64,000 nt of DNA from Bacillus kwashiorkori (GTDB lineage: Bacteria > Bacillota > Bacilli > Bacillales > Caldibacillaceae), in assembly GCF_001375515.1 (NCBI RefSeq), contig NZ_CTDX01000014.1:124001-188000 (forward strand). Direction: 5' to 3'. The position numbers and the translations under genes were made by a program. The notes beneath the pieces are model-generated. The model was given only the letters and a program-made list of their open reading frames with translations, had not been told where the DNA came from and did no database searches. Below are positions 46,267 to 54,591 of the stretch, in pieces. Each line of letters begins with the position of its first letter. Position 1 is the first letter of the stretch.

Positions 46267-47598
46267 ATGGATGCATTCTTAAGAGGAACATTAGTATTAG
46301 CACTGACCGCTTTTGTTAGTGAATGTATTGAGTTTTTAATTAATTTAGTCCTTGCAAAAGAGCTAGGTGAACTTGGAATTGGTCAATATATGTCTATTCT
46401 TCCAGTTGTCGGTTTATTTATGATTATTGCTAGTTTAGAATTACCGATTTCCATTTCAAAATTTGTTGCAGAAACTGAACGTCGCTTCCATTTATCATTA
46501 TTAAAAACAGCTTTAAAATTAGTATCGTTGTTTATGATTGTATTATTTTTACTAGCAACTATATTGTTTTCCGTATTTCCGTTATTCCACGATGTTCATC
46601 CGTTAGTACGCTGGGTTATATTAATTTTAATCCCATTAGTATCTATCACTTCGATTGGACGTGGGTACTTTATTGGCATTCAGCGTATGGGGACTATTGC
46701 TGTTGCGAATTTGTTTCGAAGAATTACCCAATTATTTATTTTAGTTGTTGTTTTTCAGTTTTTTAACTTCGATTTGCAGCTGTCATTGTTAGTTGCCATT
46801 TGTGCAGTTATCGGAGGAGAATTGCTGGAATTCACCTATGTTATCTCGGCATTTTTTATTCATTTACGTCATTTAAGAGGTCTTTCTCATTCGGGAAACT
46901 TAGATCGTCAAACTGTCCTGAAAAATTTATTAACTGTATCACTCCCGACAACAAGTATGCGTATATTTCATGCAGTCACCCATGCAATTCAACCGTTTTT
47001 AATTAAATTTTCATTAGTATTTGCCGGGTTATCGAAAGTAGAAGCTACAGAGCATTTTGGAATGGTGGCCGGTGTGGCGATGGCGATTGGTTTCTTTCCA
47101 GCGTTTATTGCTCATTCATTAATGACTGTACTTATCCCTAATGTTTCTAAAGCTTATGCAGTAAAAGACAAAAATAGTTTATTGTTACTTTTAAAACGAG
47201 TAATTCTAATTACTGCTAGTTACGGTATTCCAGCCTGTTTTGTGTTTTACTTTTTTGCAGAACCGTTGACGAACTTGTTTGTGCCATCTAAAGCGGCGGC
47301 CTACTATTTACAATTATTATGGCCATATTTTTTATTGCATTACTTTACCATTCCCTTTCAAGCTTTTTTAATTGGTATGGGATTAGTGAAAGATGCTTTT
47401 TATCATAATATTTGGTCACATCTTATTTCGTTCGTATTAATTTTTGTTTTAGGAGCACAACCTAGTTTGCAAATGGATGGTGTAATAGTAGGCTTAAATG
47501 CTGGAGCTGTATTAGTAATGTTGATGCATTATTTAACTATTTGTAAAAAACTTGGTATTTCTTTTACACTAATTACTAGAAAAAACATTCAATATTAA
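46267..47598 (+). CDS. SpoVB/YkvU-like MOP-superfamily flippase
   Basis: 443 residues from ATG 46267 (AAGGGGAA upstream). About 12 to 14 hydrophobic segments with the MurJ/SpoVB-type polysaccharide-exporter pattern. Length and the N-terminal RGTLVLALTAFVSECIEFL stretch are closest to YkvU, a SpoVB paralogue of Bacillus. It is probably a lipid-linked precursor flippase or a spore-envelope factor; the substrate cannot be read from the sequence. Confidence 0.82.
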   Translation: MDAFLRGTLVLALTAFVSECIEFLINLVLAKELGELGIGQYMSILPVVGLFMIIASLELPISISKFVAETERRFHLSLLKTALKLVSLFMIVLFLLATILFSVFPLFHDVHPLVRWVILILIPLVSITSIGRGYFIGIQRMGTIAVANLFRRITQLFILVVVFQFFNFDLQLSLLVAICAVIGGELLEFTYVISAFFIHLRHLRGLSHSGNLDRQTVLKNLLTVSLPTTSMRIFHAVTHAIQPFLIKFSLVFAGLSKVEATEHFGMVAGVAMAIGFFPAFIAHSLMTVLIPNVSKAYAVKDKNSLLLLLKRVILITASYGIPACFVFYFFAEPLTNLFVPSKAAAYYLQLLWPYFLLHYFTIPFQAFLIGMGLVKDAFYHNIWSHLISFVLIFVLGAQPSLQMDGVIVGLNAGAVLVMLMHYLTICKKLGISFTLITRKNIQY

Positions 47599-47708
47599 TA
47601 TGGTTCTCAATTTAATAGAAAAAATTGTTTGCTGCTGAAAAAAAGATAGTGGTAATATTAAATGTATGATTTAAATGAAGATTATTTTGGAAAGGGAAGC
47701 GAGTTAAA

Positions 47709-48404
47709 GTGGAAATAGGTCTAGCAGTATCCCTATCAGCAGCAGGGATAATCGCATTATTAAAGATTGTTGCAATTGATATTATATTATCTGGAGATAA
47801 CGCCGTTGTTATTGCTATGGCAACGAGGAGGCTTCCTGAAAATAGGCGCAATATCGCAATTGTTTGGGGAACAGGAGGCGCAATTGTTTTACGAATTTTC
47901 TTTGCAGCGGTTATCGCTCTTCTTTTAGGAATCCCATTTGTACATTTTTTTGGTGGCATGTTGCTCCTCTGGATTGCTTATAAAGTATTAGTAAATAATG
48001 AAGGGGAAGCAACTAGTATAAAAGCGAAGGACGGGGTTATGCAAGCGATTAGCACAATCATCGTTGCAGATGCAGTAATGAGTTTAGATAATGTAGTGGC
48101 GATTGCGGGTGCTTCGAACGGACATATTTCCTTAATCGCTATAGGGGTTATGATTAGTATTCCCATTATGATTTTCGGATCCAAACTGATTGTTCAAGGA
48201 TTGCAAAGATTTCCGTGGATTGCTTATATCGGTTCAGGAATTTTAGCATGGACTGCAGGCGGAATGATTATTGGTGATAAAGAAATTTTAGAAATTCTAC
48301 ATATAAAACATGGAGCAATTACGTATATTTTTACAATTATCATCACTGTCCTTGTATTAGTTTTAGGATACGTAAAAAATAGACGAATAACACCGAGTAT
48401 GTAA
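47709..48404 (+). CDS. TerC-family membrane protein (YjbE type)
   Basis: 231 residues, GTG start with GGAAAGGGAAG upstream. Seven hydrophobic segments with the TerC acidic motifs in the first half (IDIILSGDNAVVIAMA) and its repeat (DAVMSLDNVVAIAGA). TerC proteins of bacilli are linked to Mn2+ export and to metal loading of secreted enzymes. Unlike some B. subtilis members, no yybP-ykoY manganese riboswitch is visible in the 110 bases upstream. Confidence 0.87.
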   Translation: MEIGLAVSLSAAGIIALLKIVAIDIILSGDNAVVIAMATRRLPENRRNIAIVWGTGGAIVLRIFFAAVIALLLGIPFVHFFGGMLLLWIAYKVLVNNEGEATSIKAKDGVMQAISTIIVADAVMSLDNVVAIAGASNGHISLIAIGVMISIPIMIFGSKLIVQGLQRFPWIAYIGSGILAWTAGGMIIGDKEILEILHIKHGAITYIFTIIITVLVLVLGYVKNRRITPSM

Positions 48405-48488
48405 GGTTGTAAAATTTGTATGCATTAGGATTGAATCTTTTTGCTCACTTTTACGTATAGGAATTATTAAATTATGGGAGGGATGGAA

Positions 48489-48803
48489 ATGATTATTTCC
48501 ACAACTAGTACATTGCAAGGAAGAGAAATTGAAAGCTATGTTGGAGTAGTGTCTGGTGAAGCAATTATGGGTGCTAATGTCGTTCGTGACTTTTTAGCGA
48601 GTGTAACGGATATTATTGGTGGACGCAGTAGTGCTTATGAAAGTAAATTAGCGGAAGGCAGAGAAATTGCCTTACGTGAAATGTCAGAGAAAGCAAGACA
48701 GCTAGGGGCGAATGCAGTAATTGGTGTAGACTTGGATTTTGAAACATTACGAGAAGGTATGATGATGTGTATAGCAACTGGTACGGCGGTTATTGTAAAA
48801 TAA
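48489..48803 (+). CDS. YbjQ/UPF0145-family protein
   Basis: 104 residues from ATG 48489, supported by GGGAGGG six bases upstream; an ATG at 48474 overlaps that signal. The start ([18 protein letters not shown]), the central Gly-rich [11 protein letters not shown] and the [13 protein letters not shown] strand are the family core. It forms a small pentameric barrel in known structures; function unknown. Confidence 0.88.
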   Translation: MIISTTSTLQGREIESYVGVVSGEAIMGANVVRDFLASVTDIIGGRSSAYESKLAEGREIALREMSEKARQLGANAVIGVDLDFETLREGMMMCIATGTAVIVK

Positions 48804-48836
48804 CTTAGAAAGTATTTATGTAATGGGGTGGGTTTG

Positions 48837-49400
48837 TTGACAATTTTAAATGAGATAATGGATTATAATGAGAAATTTGTTCAAGAACAACATTATTTGG
48901 GTTACACAACATCGAAATACCCTAATAAACGAATGGTTATTTTAACCTGTATGGATGCCAGGTTGTTAGATCTATTACCGAAAGCAATGAATTTGAAAAA
49001 TGGGGATGCAAAAATTTTACGGAATGCAGGTGCGATACTAACGGAACCATTTGGTAGTATGATGCGGAGTATTTTAGTTGCCGTCTATGAGTTAAAGGCA
49101 GAAGAAGTGTTAGTAATTGGTCATCATGACTGCGGAATGTCTAAACTAGATAGTGAAGTAATACAAGAGAAAATGTTATCGAGAGGTATAAAAGAAGAGA
49201 CATTGGCGATTTTAAATACAGCTGGTATATCCATGAAAGAATGGTTAACAGGTTTTGCGAATGTAGAGGTCAGTGTAAAACAAAGTGTAAAGGTAATAAA
49301 AAATCACCCACTGCTACCGAAAGATGTTCCAGTTCATGGACTTGTTATCCATCCTGATACAGGGAAATTAGATGTTGTTGTGAATGGGTATGGAGATTAA
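48837..49400 (+). CDS. ytiB: Beta-class carbonic anhydrase (YtiB type)
   Basis: 187 residues from TTG 48837, with GGGGTGGG upstream. Zinc ligands: C in CMDARLL, H and C in HHDCGM; the CxDxR dyad is intact. It interconverts CO2 and bicarbonate in the cytoplasm. The sequence and length are very close to B. subtilis YtiB. It follows the YbjQ gene by 33 bases, so the two may share a transcript. Confidence 0.92.
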   Translation: MTILNEIMDYNEKFVQEQHYLGYTTSKYPNKRMVILTCMDARLLDLLPKAMNLKNGDAKILRNAGAILTEPFGSMMRSILVAVYELKAEEVLVIGHHDCGMSKLDSEVIQEKMLSRGIKEETLAILNTAGISMKEWLTGFANVEVSVKQSVKVIKNHPLLPKDVPVHGLVIHPDTGKLDVVVNGYGD

Positions 49401-49474
49401 TGTTGAATTATCCATTTACTGCTTCCATTTTAACCTTCTGACAAAGGTTGGGAATAATAAATTTCTACTATACG

Positions 49475-49518
49475 AAAAGGAATCCGCGCTTGTCTTATAC
49501 GGCCGATTCCTTTTTTTA
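49475..49518 (+). terminator. Terminator of the carbonic anhydrase gene
   Basis: AAAAGGAATC / GATTCCTTTT arms with an extended loop and a TTTTTTT tail. Confidence 0.85.
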
Positions 49519-49546
49519 TTTGTTTGTTCTGTTTTTTTTGGAAGAA

Positions 49547-49897
49547 TTACTTCGACTTGTTAAAAGGTTCTTTCGTTTCTTTTTTATATTTCATATAGTC
49601 AATATAAATTTTGAAATCTTGCTTGTTTAATCCATTTTCTACAGCCTCAATAAGCAAGTTCATCCATTCTTGGTCAATTTTTTTATAACCTTTCGTGTCA
49701 TCCATTAGTTCTTCAACGGAGATATGAAGAATTCTCGCTAACTTAGAAAGGATGTACGGTGAAGGCTTTGTTTGAATTCCTCTCTCAATATAACTAATGT
49801 ACGACTTGGAGACATCCGCTAAGCTGGCCAATTTAGTAATGGAATAGCCGTGTTTTTTTCTTAAAATTTTCACCTTTTCTCCAACCAATAGTTTCAC
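49547..49897 (-). CDS. SinR-like transcriptional regulator (paralogue)
   Basis: 116 residues. N-terminal helix-turn-helix of the XRE type (about 8-63, SITKLASLADVSKSYISYIERG) and a C-terminal SinI/SinR-type dimerisation helix pair (IDQEWMNLLIEAVENGLNKQDFKIYIDYMKY). The domain order is that of SinR. It diverges more from B. subtilis SinR than the protein encoded at 50.5-50.8 kb, so it is a second member, comparable to SlrR. It is divergent from the tiny sinI gene. Confidence 0.88.
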   Translation of the reverse strand: MKLLVGEKVKILRKKHGYSITKLASLADVSKSYISYIERGIQTKPSPYILSKLARILHISVEELMDDTKGYKKIDQEWMNLLIEAVENGLNKQDFKIYIDYMKYKKETKEPFNKSK

Positions 49898-50324
49898 TCC
49901 TTTCCGTTAAAATAGTAAGTCGAAAGTTAAATATGTTATAAAGAACACCTAGACGTCCTGATATGTACATTATAACGAACAATGATATAGATTTAAAGCT
50001 AAAAATCAAAGAAACTACATAAAAATCATACTTTCGTCTGTTCTTTATAGTATAAATTACACTTGTAAAAATAATTTTTAGTTCTAAATAGTGAACTATT
50101 TAATATGATGTTAAATGGGGTGATTTCATATATGAGGAAAATTAGAATAAAACCGTGAAATTAGTCGATTGCTGTTGTGATATGTCAACTTTTGTGAGTT
50201 AATGTAGAAAGAAAATTAATTTATTCAACATTTTTTTACAAAATAACTAGTTCAAAACGTTTATAATGAAGATAGTGCCAAAGTATTAAAGGCCTGTTGA
50301 AGTTGGGGAGTAGGGAGGAAAGTC
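49898..50324. promoter_or_regulatory. Divergent regulatory region, SinR paralogue / sinI
   Basis: This gene-free stretch contains two exact SinR-type sites, AAAGAAC (49940-49946, reverse of GTTCTTT) and GTTCTTT (50040-50046), in opposite orientations, about 100 bp apart. It also holds the promoters for both flanking genes; TATAAT at 50262-50267 could serve sinI, but no good -35 is spaced to it. Confidence 0.5.
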
Positions 50325-50453
50325 ATGCAAGTTTTTGAAGTTGAGGGGAAAATAGATTTAGAATGGGTCATGTTAATTAAAACAGCATTGGATATGGGGA
50401 TCTCTAAAGATGAAATACTAGCGTTTTTAAAAGAGAAAAAAAGGGGCGATTAA
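50325..50453 (+). CDS. sinI: SinI-like antirepressor
   Basis: 42 residues, too short for usual ORF detection but with a strong GGGAGGAAAG site. The core IDLEWVMLIKTALDMGISKDEILAFLKE matches the SinI helix pair that intercalates with SinR (compare EEWVELMKEAKEANISPEEIRKYL in B. subtilis). SinI has no DNA-binding domain and blocks SinR as a heterodimer. It converges with the sinR gene at its right, and a terminator separates them. Confidence 0.87.
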   Translation: MQVFEVEGKIDLEWVMLIKTALDMGISKDEILAFLKEKKRGD

Positions 50454-50476
50454 ATTAAATTACCCCGAAAGCATAG

Positions 50477-50504
50477 TAAGCATTAAAAATGCTTATTTTT
50501 TTTG
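50477..50504 (+). terminator. Terminator of sinI
   Basis: TAAGCATT-AAA-AATGCTTA followed by a run of T. Confidence 0.8.
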
Positions 50505-50520
50505 TTTCCCCTCAAAAGGG

Positions 50521-50844
50521 TTATTTATTATTTAGTCTCCATTTATTAAATTCTAGAAACTCTCTAAACTGTTCTTTGGAAACTCCTGAATTCATTGCCT
50601 CTTTCACAATCATTAGCCAGTCCGGATCAAGTTCATTCATTGTTTCATCTTCAGGATGTAAAAAATACTCAACTGGAACATTTAAGACGGTAGCTATTTT
50701 CTCTAAAAATTGTATAGATGGATTAGATTGTAAATTTCTTTCAATGGAACTTAAATATGATTTGGCAACACCGGCCCTCTCTGCAAGTTCAGAAAGAGAC
50801 ATTTTCCGCTGTTGGCGTAAGTTTTTCACTCTTTCACCGATCAA
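50521..50844 (-). CDS. sinR: Transcriptional regulator SinR
   Basis: 107 residues. The N-terminal half is almost the B. subtilis SinR sequence (SLSELAERAGVAKSYLSSIERN, NPSIQFLEKI), with the SinR dimerisation helices LDPDWLMIVKEAMNSGVSKEQFREFLEFNKWR at the C terminus. SinR represses biofilm-matrix genes at GTTCTYT sites and is inactivated by SinI. The gene is transcribed towards sinI rather than behind it. A near-match site (TAAGAAC, 50919-50925) lies upstream, which could permit autoregulation. Confidence 0.92.
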   Translation of the reverse strand: MIGERVKNLRQQRKMSLSELAERAGVAKSYLSSIERNLQSNPSIQFLEKIATVLNVPVEYFLHPEDETMNELDPDWLMIVKEAMNSGVSKEQFREFLEFNKWRLNNK

Positions 50845-51049
50845 CTATGCTCACACACCTTGTATATTAATAATATATTAATTATAGTATATCATATAAA
50901 TATTTATATGTTCCATATTAAGAACATGTTATTGAACAAATTTTTATTGTGTGCCATAAATTCAGCCTGACTAGAACAATTTTTTTATTAATAGTACAAT
51001 GTAAGAATGGAATGATATTTAATAGCTCGACTAGAAGGATGTGTGTTAA

Positions 51050-51805
51050 ATGATTGTGTTAAAATCAGAACGAGAAATTGAACAAATGAAAGAAGCAGGG
51101 AAAGTATTGGCTGCGTGTCATAAAGAAATCGCCAAATTAATCAAACCAGGAATAACTACTTGGGAGATAGAGGAATTTGTTGAGGAGTTTTTGAAAAAAC
51201 ATAGTGCAACTCCTGAACAAAAAGGTTATAAAGGGTATAAGTATGCAACATGTGCAAGTATAAATGATGAAATTTGCCACGGATTTCCTCGTAAAGTAGC
51301 ATTAAAAGAAGGAAGTATTGTGACAATTGATATGGTAGTTAATTTAAATGGAGCATTAGCCGATTCTGCCTGGACTTATGCTGTCGGTGAAGTCAGTGAT
51401 GAAACTGCTAAATTATTAGACGTAACAAAAACAGCCCTTTATAAAGGAATTGAACAAGCGAAAGTTGGAAATCGGATTGGCGATATCGGGCACGCAATTC
51501 AAAAATACGTGGAAGAAACTGGTTTTTCTGTAGTCAGAGACTTCATCGGCCACGGGATAGGAGCATCAATACATGAAAAGCCCGATGTACCTCACTATGG
51601 ATTGCCTGGAAAAGGACCTCGTATTAAAGAGGGAATGGTCTTCACAATCGAACCAATGGTAAATGTTGGTTCCTATTTATCGAAAATGGATACGAACGGC
51701 TGGACAGCTAGGACGATAGATGGGAAATATTCTGCCCAATATGAACATACCATCGCTATTACGAAAGATGGTCCGGTTATATTAACAGATCAAGATGGAG
51801 AGTAA
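51050..51805 (+). CDS. map: Methionine aminopeptidase, type I
   Basis: 251 residues. It removes initiator methionine from new proteins. All five metal ligands of the pita-bread fold are recognisable: D in IDMVV, D in LADSAWTY, H in GHGIG, E in FTIEPM and E in QYEHT. Length and the ADSAWTYAVG stretch fit the second Bacillus enzyme (MapB/YflG) rather than the one beside the ribosomal genes. GAAGGATGTG precedes the ATG. It begins a block in B. subtilis yfl-yfk-yfj order. Confidence 0.95.
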   Translation: MIVLKSEREIEQMKEAGKVLAACHKEIAKLIKPGITTWEIEEFVEEFLKKHSATPEQKGYKGYKYATCASINDEICHGFPRKVALKEGSIVTIDMVVNLNGALADSAWTYAVGEVSDETAKLLDVTKTALYKGIEQAKVGNRIGDIGHAIQKYVEETGFSVVRDFIGHGIGASIHEKPDVPHYGLPGKGPRIKEGMVFTIEPMVNVGSYLSKMDTNGWTARTIDGKYSAQYEHTIAITKDGPVILTDQDGE

Positions 51806-51870
51806 TAAAAGGATTATTTTCCTAGAAGCTGCCATTCGAATAAGAAGAAAGTAGTAAGAGGAATTGCAAA

Positions 51871-51917
51871 AAAAGGTAACAGTCCATTAATTTGTAGGAG
51901 TGTTACCTTTTTCTTTT
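51871..51917 (+). terminator. Terminator 1 after map
   Basis: AAAGGTAACA.TCC / GGA.TGTTACCTTT with a TTTTTC tail. Confidence 0.85.
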
Positions 51918-51919
51918 TT

Positions 51920-51960
51920 GCTTCCCTGATAATAGCTGTATTTTCAGGGAAGCCTTTTAA
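51920..51960 (+). terminator. Terminator 2 after map (tandem)
   Basis: GCTTCCCTGA / TCAGGGAAGC and CTTTTAATTT, immediately after terminator 1. Confidence 0.75.
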
Positions 51961-52021
51961 TTTAATCTTTGTTTAAAAAGATAATAGCGAGAAAAACCGG
52001 ATTCAGAATCCTTTCTCAACA

Positions 52022-52249
52022 CTATTTTACTTGTCTTAAGTTGCCCAATTCTTCTGCAAGGGCTTGCATTTCGCTAGGGGAAAAAATGTCTCGTTTCATA
52101 ACGTGGTAATATATTTCTAACACGTCATCATATTTTTCCTCTGATATTTGAGAAGATTTTACCGCATCTAAATTAATGATCTTCAGCTTTTCTAAAATTT
52201 TCTTTACCATATATTCCATATTTTCTTGACTTTTTACAGATAGATCCAT
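52022..52249 (-). CDS. yfkK: UPF0435/DUF1128-family protein (YfkK)
   Basis: 75 residues from the ATG ending at 52249, which has GGAGGAAAC in front; a longer frame from 52291 lacks that support. All-helical and charged, with the family pattern NLxxKSQEN near the start and FSPSEMQALAEELGNLR at the end. Function unknown. Position beside yfkJ is conserved with B. subtilis. Confidence 0.88.
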   Translation of the reverse strand: MDLSVKSQENMEYMVKKILEKLKIINLDAVKSSQISEEKYDDVLEIYYHVMKRDIFSPSEMQALAEELGNLRQVK

Positions 52250-52539
52250 TAGTTTCCTCCACTTTCTATATAGGTTTCCGCAGTCGTTCATTTACCTTTT
52301 TTTCGTTCTTTACCTATATTAAATTTGTTAACATATTATATCATAAAAAAGCATGGTTGAAGCATGTAACTTCTACATTCGAAAATGAATGTTTGGTTGT
52401 AGTGTTTTCGTTGTTTTACTTTTTCCTCGCTTTTTACTAACTCATTATGTACTACTTTCAATATTCATGAAAACATGGTTGAATAATAGTAGGAACGTGA
52501 TTTGCGTTTAATACAAACTATTTGTCGGGAGGTGTCCAT

Positions 52540-53007
52540 ATGATTCGGGTCCTTTTTGTTTGTCTTGGAAATATATGTCGTTCTCCAATGGCTGAGGCTG
52601 TGTTTAAAGATTTGCTTAGAAAGGAAAGTTTAGCTGATCAATTTTCGGTTGATTCGGCTGGATTAGGGCGCTGGCATGTAGGAGAAAAACCTCATCGAGG
52701 AACATTAGCAATATTGGCTGAGAACAATATATCTTCAGAGGGAATTACCGCGAGACAAATAGATGCGTCTGATTTGGAAAAATTTGATTATATTATTGTA
52801 ATGGATGATGAAAATAAAAAAGGAATAAACGGATGGAAAAAATCTTCAAATGCACGTATCTATAAATTGCTTGATTTTGTATCGGAATCAAAAGGACAAG
52901 ATGTGCCAGATCCTTATTATACTGGTAATTTTCAAGAAGTTTATCAATTAATAGAGCAGGGTTGTCACGAATTATTAAAGTACATAAGGGAGAAGGAAAG
53001 GATATAA
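52540..53007 (+). CDS. yfkJ: Low-molecular-weight protein tyrosine phosphatase
   Basis: 155 residues from ATG 52540 (GGGAGGTG upstream). P-loop CLGNICRS with nucleophile C8 and R14, and the general-acid loop DPYYTGNF. YfkJ in B. subtilis removes phosphate from tyrosine and arginine in stress adaptation. It begins the yfkJIH operon. Confidence 0.93.
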   Translation: MIRVLFVCLGNICRSPMAEAVFKDLLRKESLADQFSVDSAGLGRWHVGEKPHRGTLAILAENNISSEGITARQIDASDLEKFDYIIVMDDENKKGINGWKKSSNARIYKLLDFVSESKGQDVPDPYYTGNFQEVYQLIEQGCHELLKYIREKERI

Positions 53008-53056
53008 TCCTTTTTTGTCAAGAATAGAAAAAGTGATTGAAATAGAGGTGGACAAA

Positions 53057-53371
53057 ATGAGTGAAAATAAGCTTTTAAAAGGAATGGTAATCGGTGCAGT
53101 TGTCGGAGGAGCTTTGACTTTATTGGATAAAGATACGAGGGTGGCAGTGAAAAGACAGTCGAAGAAAATATACGATAATGTAGCGGAAAAAGTACGTCAT
53201 CCGAAGCAAACAATTCAACAATTTCAGGCAAAAATAGATAGTATTCGCCAATCTATAGAGGAAATAAGTGAAGATGTTCGGTTTGTTGCGGAAAAAGCGG
53301 AGGAATTAAAGGAGGTTGGGGTTGCGACTAAAACGACAATAGAAGAGACGAAAGAAGTTTTAATGAAATGA
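53057..53371 (+). CDS. YtxH-domain general-stress-type protein (YfkI position)
   Basis: 104 residues from ATG 53057, with GAGGTGG upstream. A short Gly-rich hydrophobic segment (KGMVIGAVVGGALTLLD) is followed by a long charged helical region likely to form a coiled coil. This is the YtxH-type pattern. Lies between yfkJ and yfkH, as yfkI does in B. subtilis. Confidence 0.8.
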   Translation: MSENKLLKGMVIGAVVGGALTLLDKDTRVAVKRQSKKIYDNVAEKVRHPKQTIQQFQAKIDSIRQSIEEISEDVRFVAEKAEELKEVGVATKTTIEETKEVLMK

Positions 53372-53594
53372 TCAATGAGGAAATGGCTTTTGTTTCAATT
53401 ATATAGCCACCATTTGTAATAAAACAGGTAAAGACGACGCACATTAATAAATACATTCATTTTTTAGCTATCAAAAATAGCAACTCCGTTTTTAGTGATA
53501 AACTAAGTAATCCATAATTCGGTTGCTTGACGTGAAGGTCGGAAGCTTGGTACAGCAATGAATAGGTCGATTCGTAAAGGGATGGTGAGGAAGA

Positions 53595-54431
53595 ATGACA
53601 AAGAAGCAAAACTTGTTTTCTTTTTTAAAAACATTATATTTTCGAGTTATCAACCATGATATTTTTGGATTGGCAGCACAGTTATCTTATTTCTTCCTAT
53701 TATCACTGTTCCCTTTATTAATTACTTTGTTTTCCATTATCCCATACTTACCAGTAACAGAAGAGGATATCATCTATTTTATACAAGATTTTGCTCCAGG
53801 AAATGCTATACAATTCATCCAAACGAATGTAACGGACATTATGTCACGTCAAAATGGGACAATTTTATCGTTAGGGATAATTGGAACATTATGGTCTGCA
53901 TCTAATGGAATGAATGCCATCGTCCGAGCAATGAATCGTGCGTATAATGTGAAGGAAAACCGACCGTTTTTAATCGTTCGCGGGCTATCCGTTATATTAA
54001 CGATTGCAATGATTTTCATATTTTTAATTGCACTTTTATTACCTGTTTTTGGAAAACACATTGGAATTTATTTGTTTTCTAAATTTGGGTTCACCGAACA
54101 ATTTTTACAAATATGGAACACGTTACGGTGGGGAGTCAGTTCGATTATTTTATTTATCGTTTTCAGTTTTTTATATTTATTTACTCCGAACAAAAAAATA
54201 AAATGTATTTCCGCTTTTCGAGGTGCCATTTTTTCAACAATAGGTTGGATGGCGGTTTCTATCGGTTTTTCTTTTTACGTAAATCATTTTGCCAATTATA
54301 CGAGTACGTATGGTGGTCTCGGTGCAATTATCGTTTTAATGATTTGGTTTTACCTGTCTGGAGTTATTTTAATTATGGGTGGCGAAATTAATGCAATATT
54401 GGGTGAAGATGATGATAGGAAACACTGTTGA
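53595..54431 (+). CDS. yfkH: YihY/BrkB-family membrane protein (YfkH)
   Basis: 278 residues, six hydrophobic segments, family signatures LAAQLSYFFLLSLFPLLI near the start and YGGLGAIIVLMIWFYLSGVILIMGGEINA at the end. Such proteins were once annotated as ribonuclease BN; that is now regarded as wrong and they are probably transporters. Third gene of the yfkJIH set. Confidence 0.9.
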   Translation: MTKKQNLFSFLKTLYFRVINHDIFGLAAQLSYFFLLSLFPLLITLFSIIPYLPVTEEDIIYFIQDFAPGNAIQFIQTNVTDIMSRQNGTILSLGIIGTLWSASNGMNAIVRAMNRAYNVKENRPFLIVRGLSVILTIAMIFIFLIALLLPVFGKHIGIYLFSKFGFTEQFLQIWNTLRWGVSSIILFIVFSFLYLFTPNKKIKCISAFRGAIFSTIGWMAVSIGFSFYVNHFANYTSTYGGLGAIIVLMIWFYLSGVILIMGGEINAILGEDDDRKHC

Positions 54432-54537
54432 ACGTGTAAGTGAATGATATGGATAAGGATGAAAGTGCTCTGGAAGATCCAAATAAATCATGTCTAATTC
54501 CATTCATTAGTCAATCTATTTTCAGAAGGTACAAGAA

Positions 54538-54571
54538 AAAACGTTTGGAAAGAACTTCTCTCCAAACGTTT
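54538..54571 (-). terminator. Terminator of the P1B4 ATPase gene
   Basis: AAACGTTTGGA / TCCAAACGTTT stem; on the minus strand it is followed by TTTTTTC. May also serve yfkH. Confidence 0.85.
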
Positions 54572-54591
54572 AAGTGATTTCATTTTGCTAA

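Noticed and set aside
47599-47708. Possible yybP-ykoY manganese riboswitch before the TerC-family gene
   Set aside because: The space is only 110 bases and the conserved loop sequences are not there.
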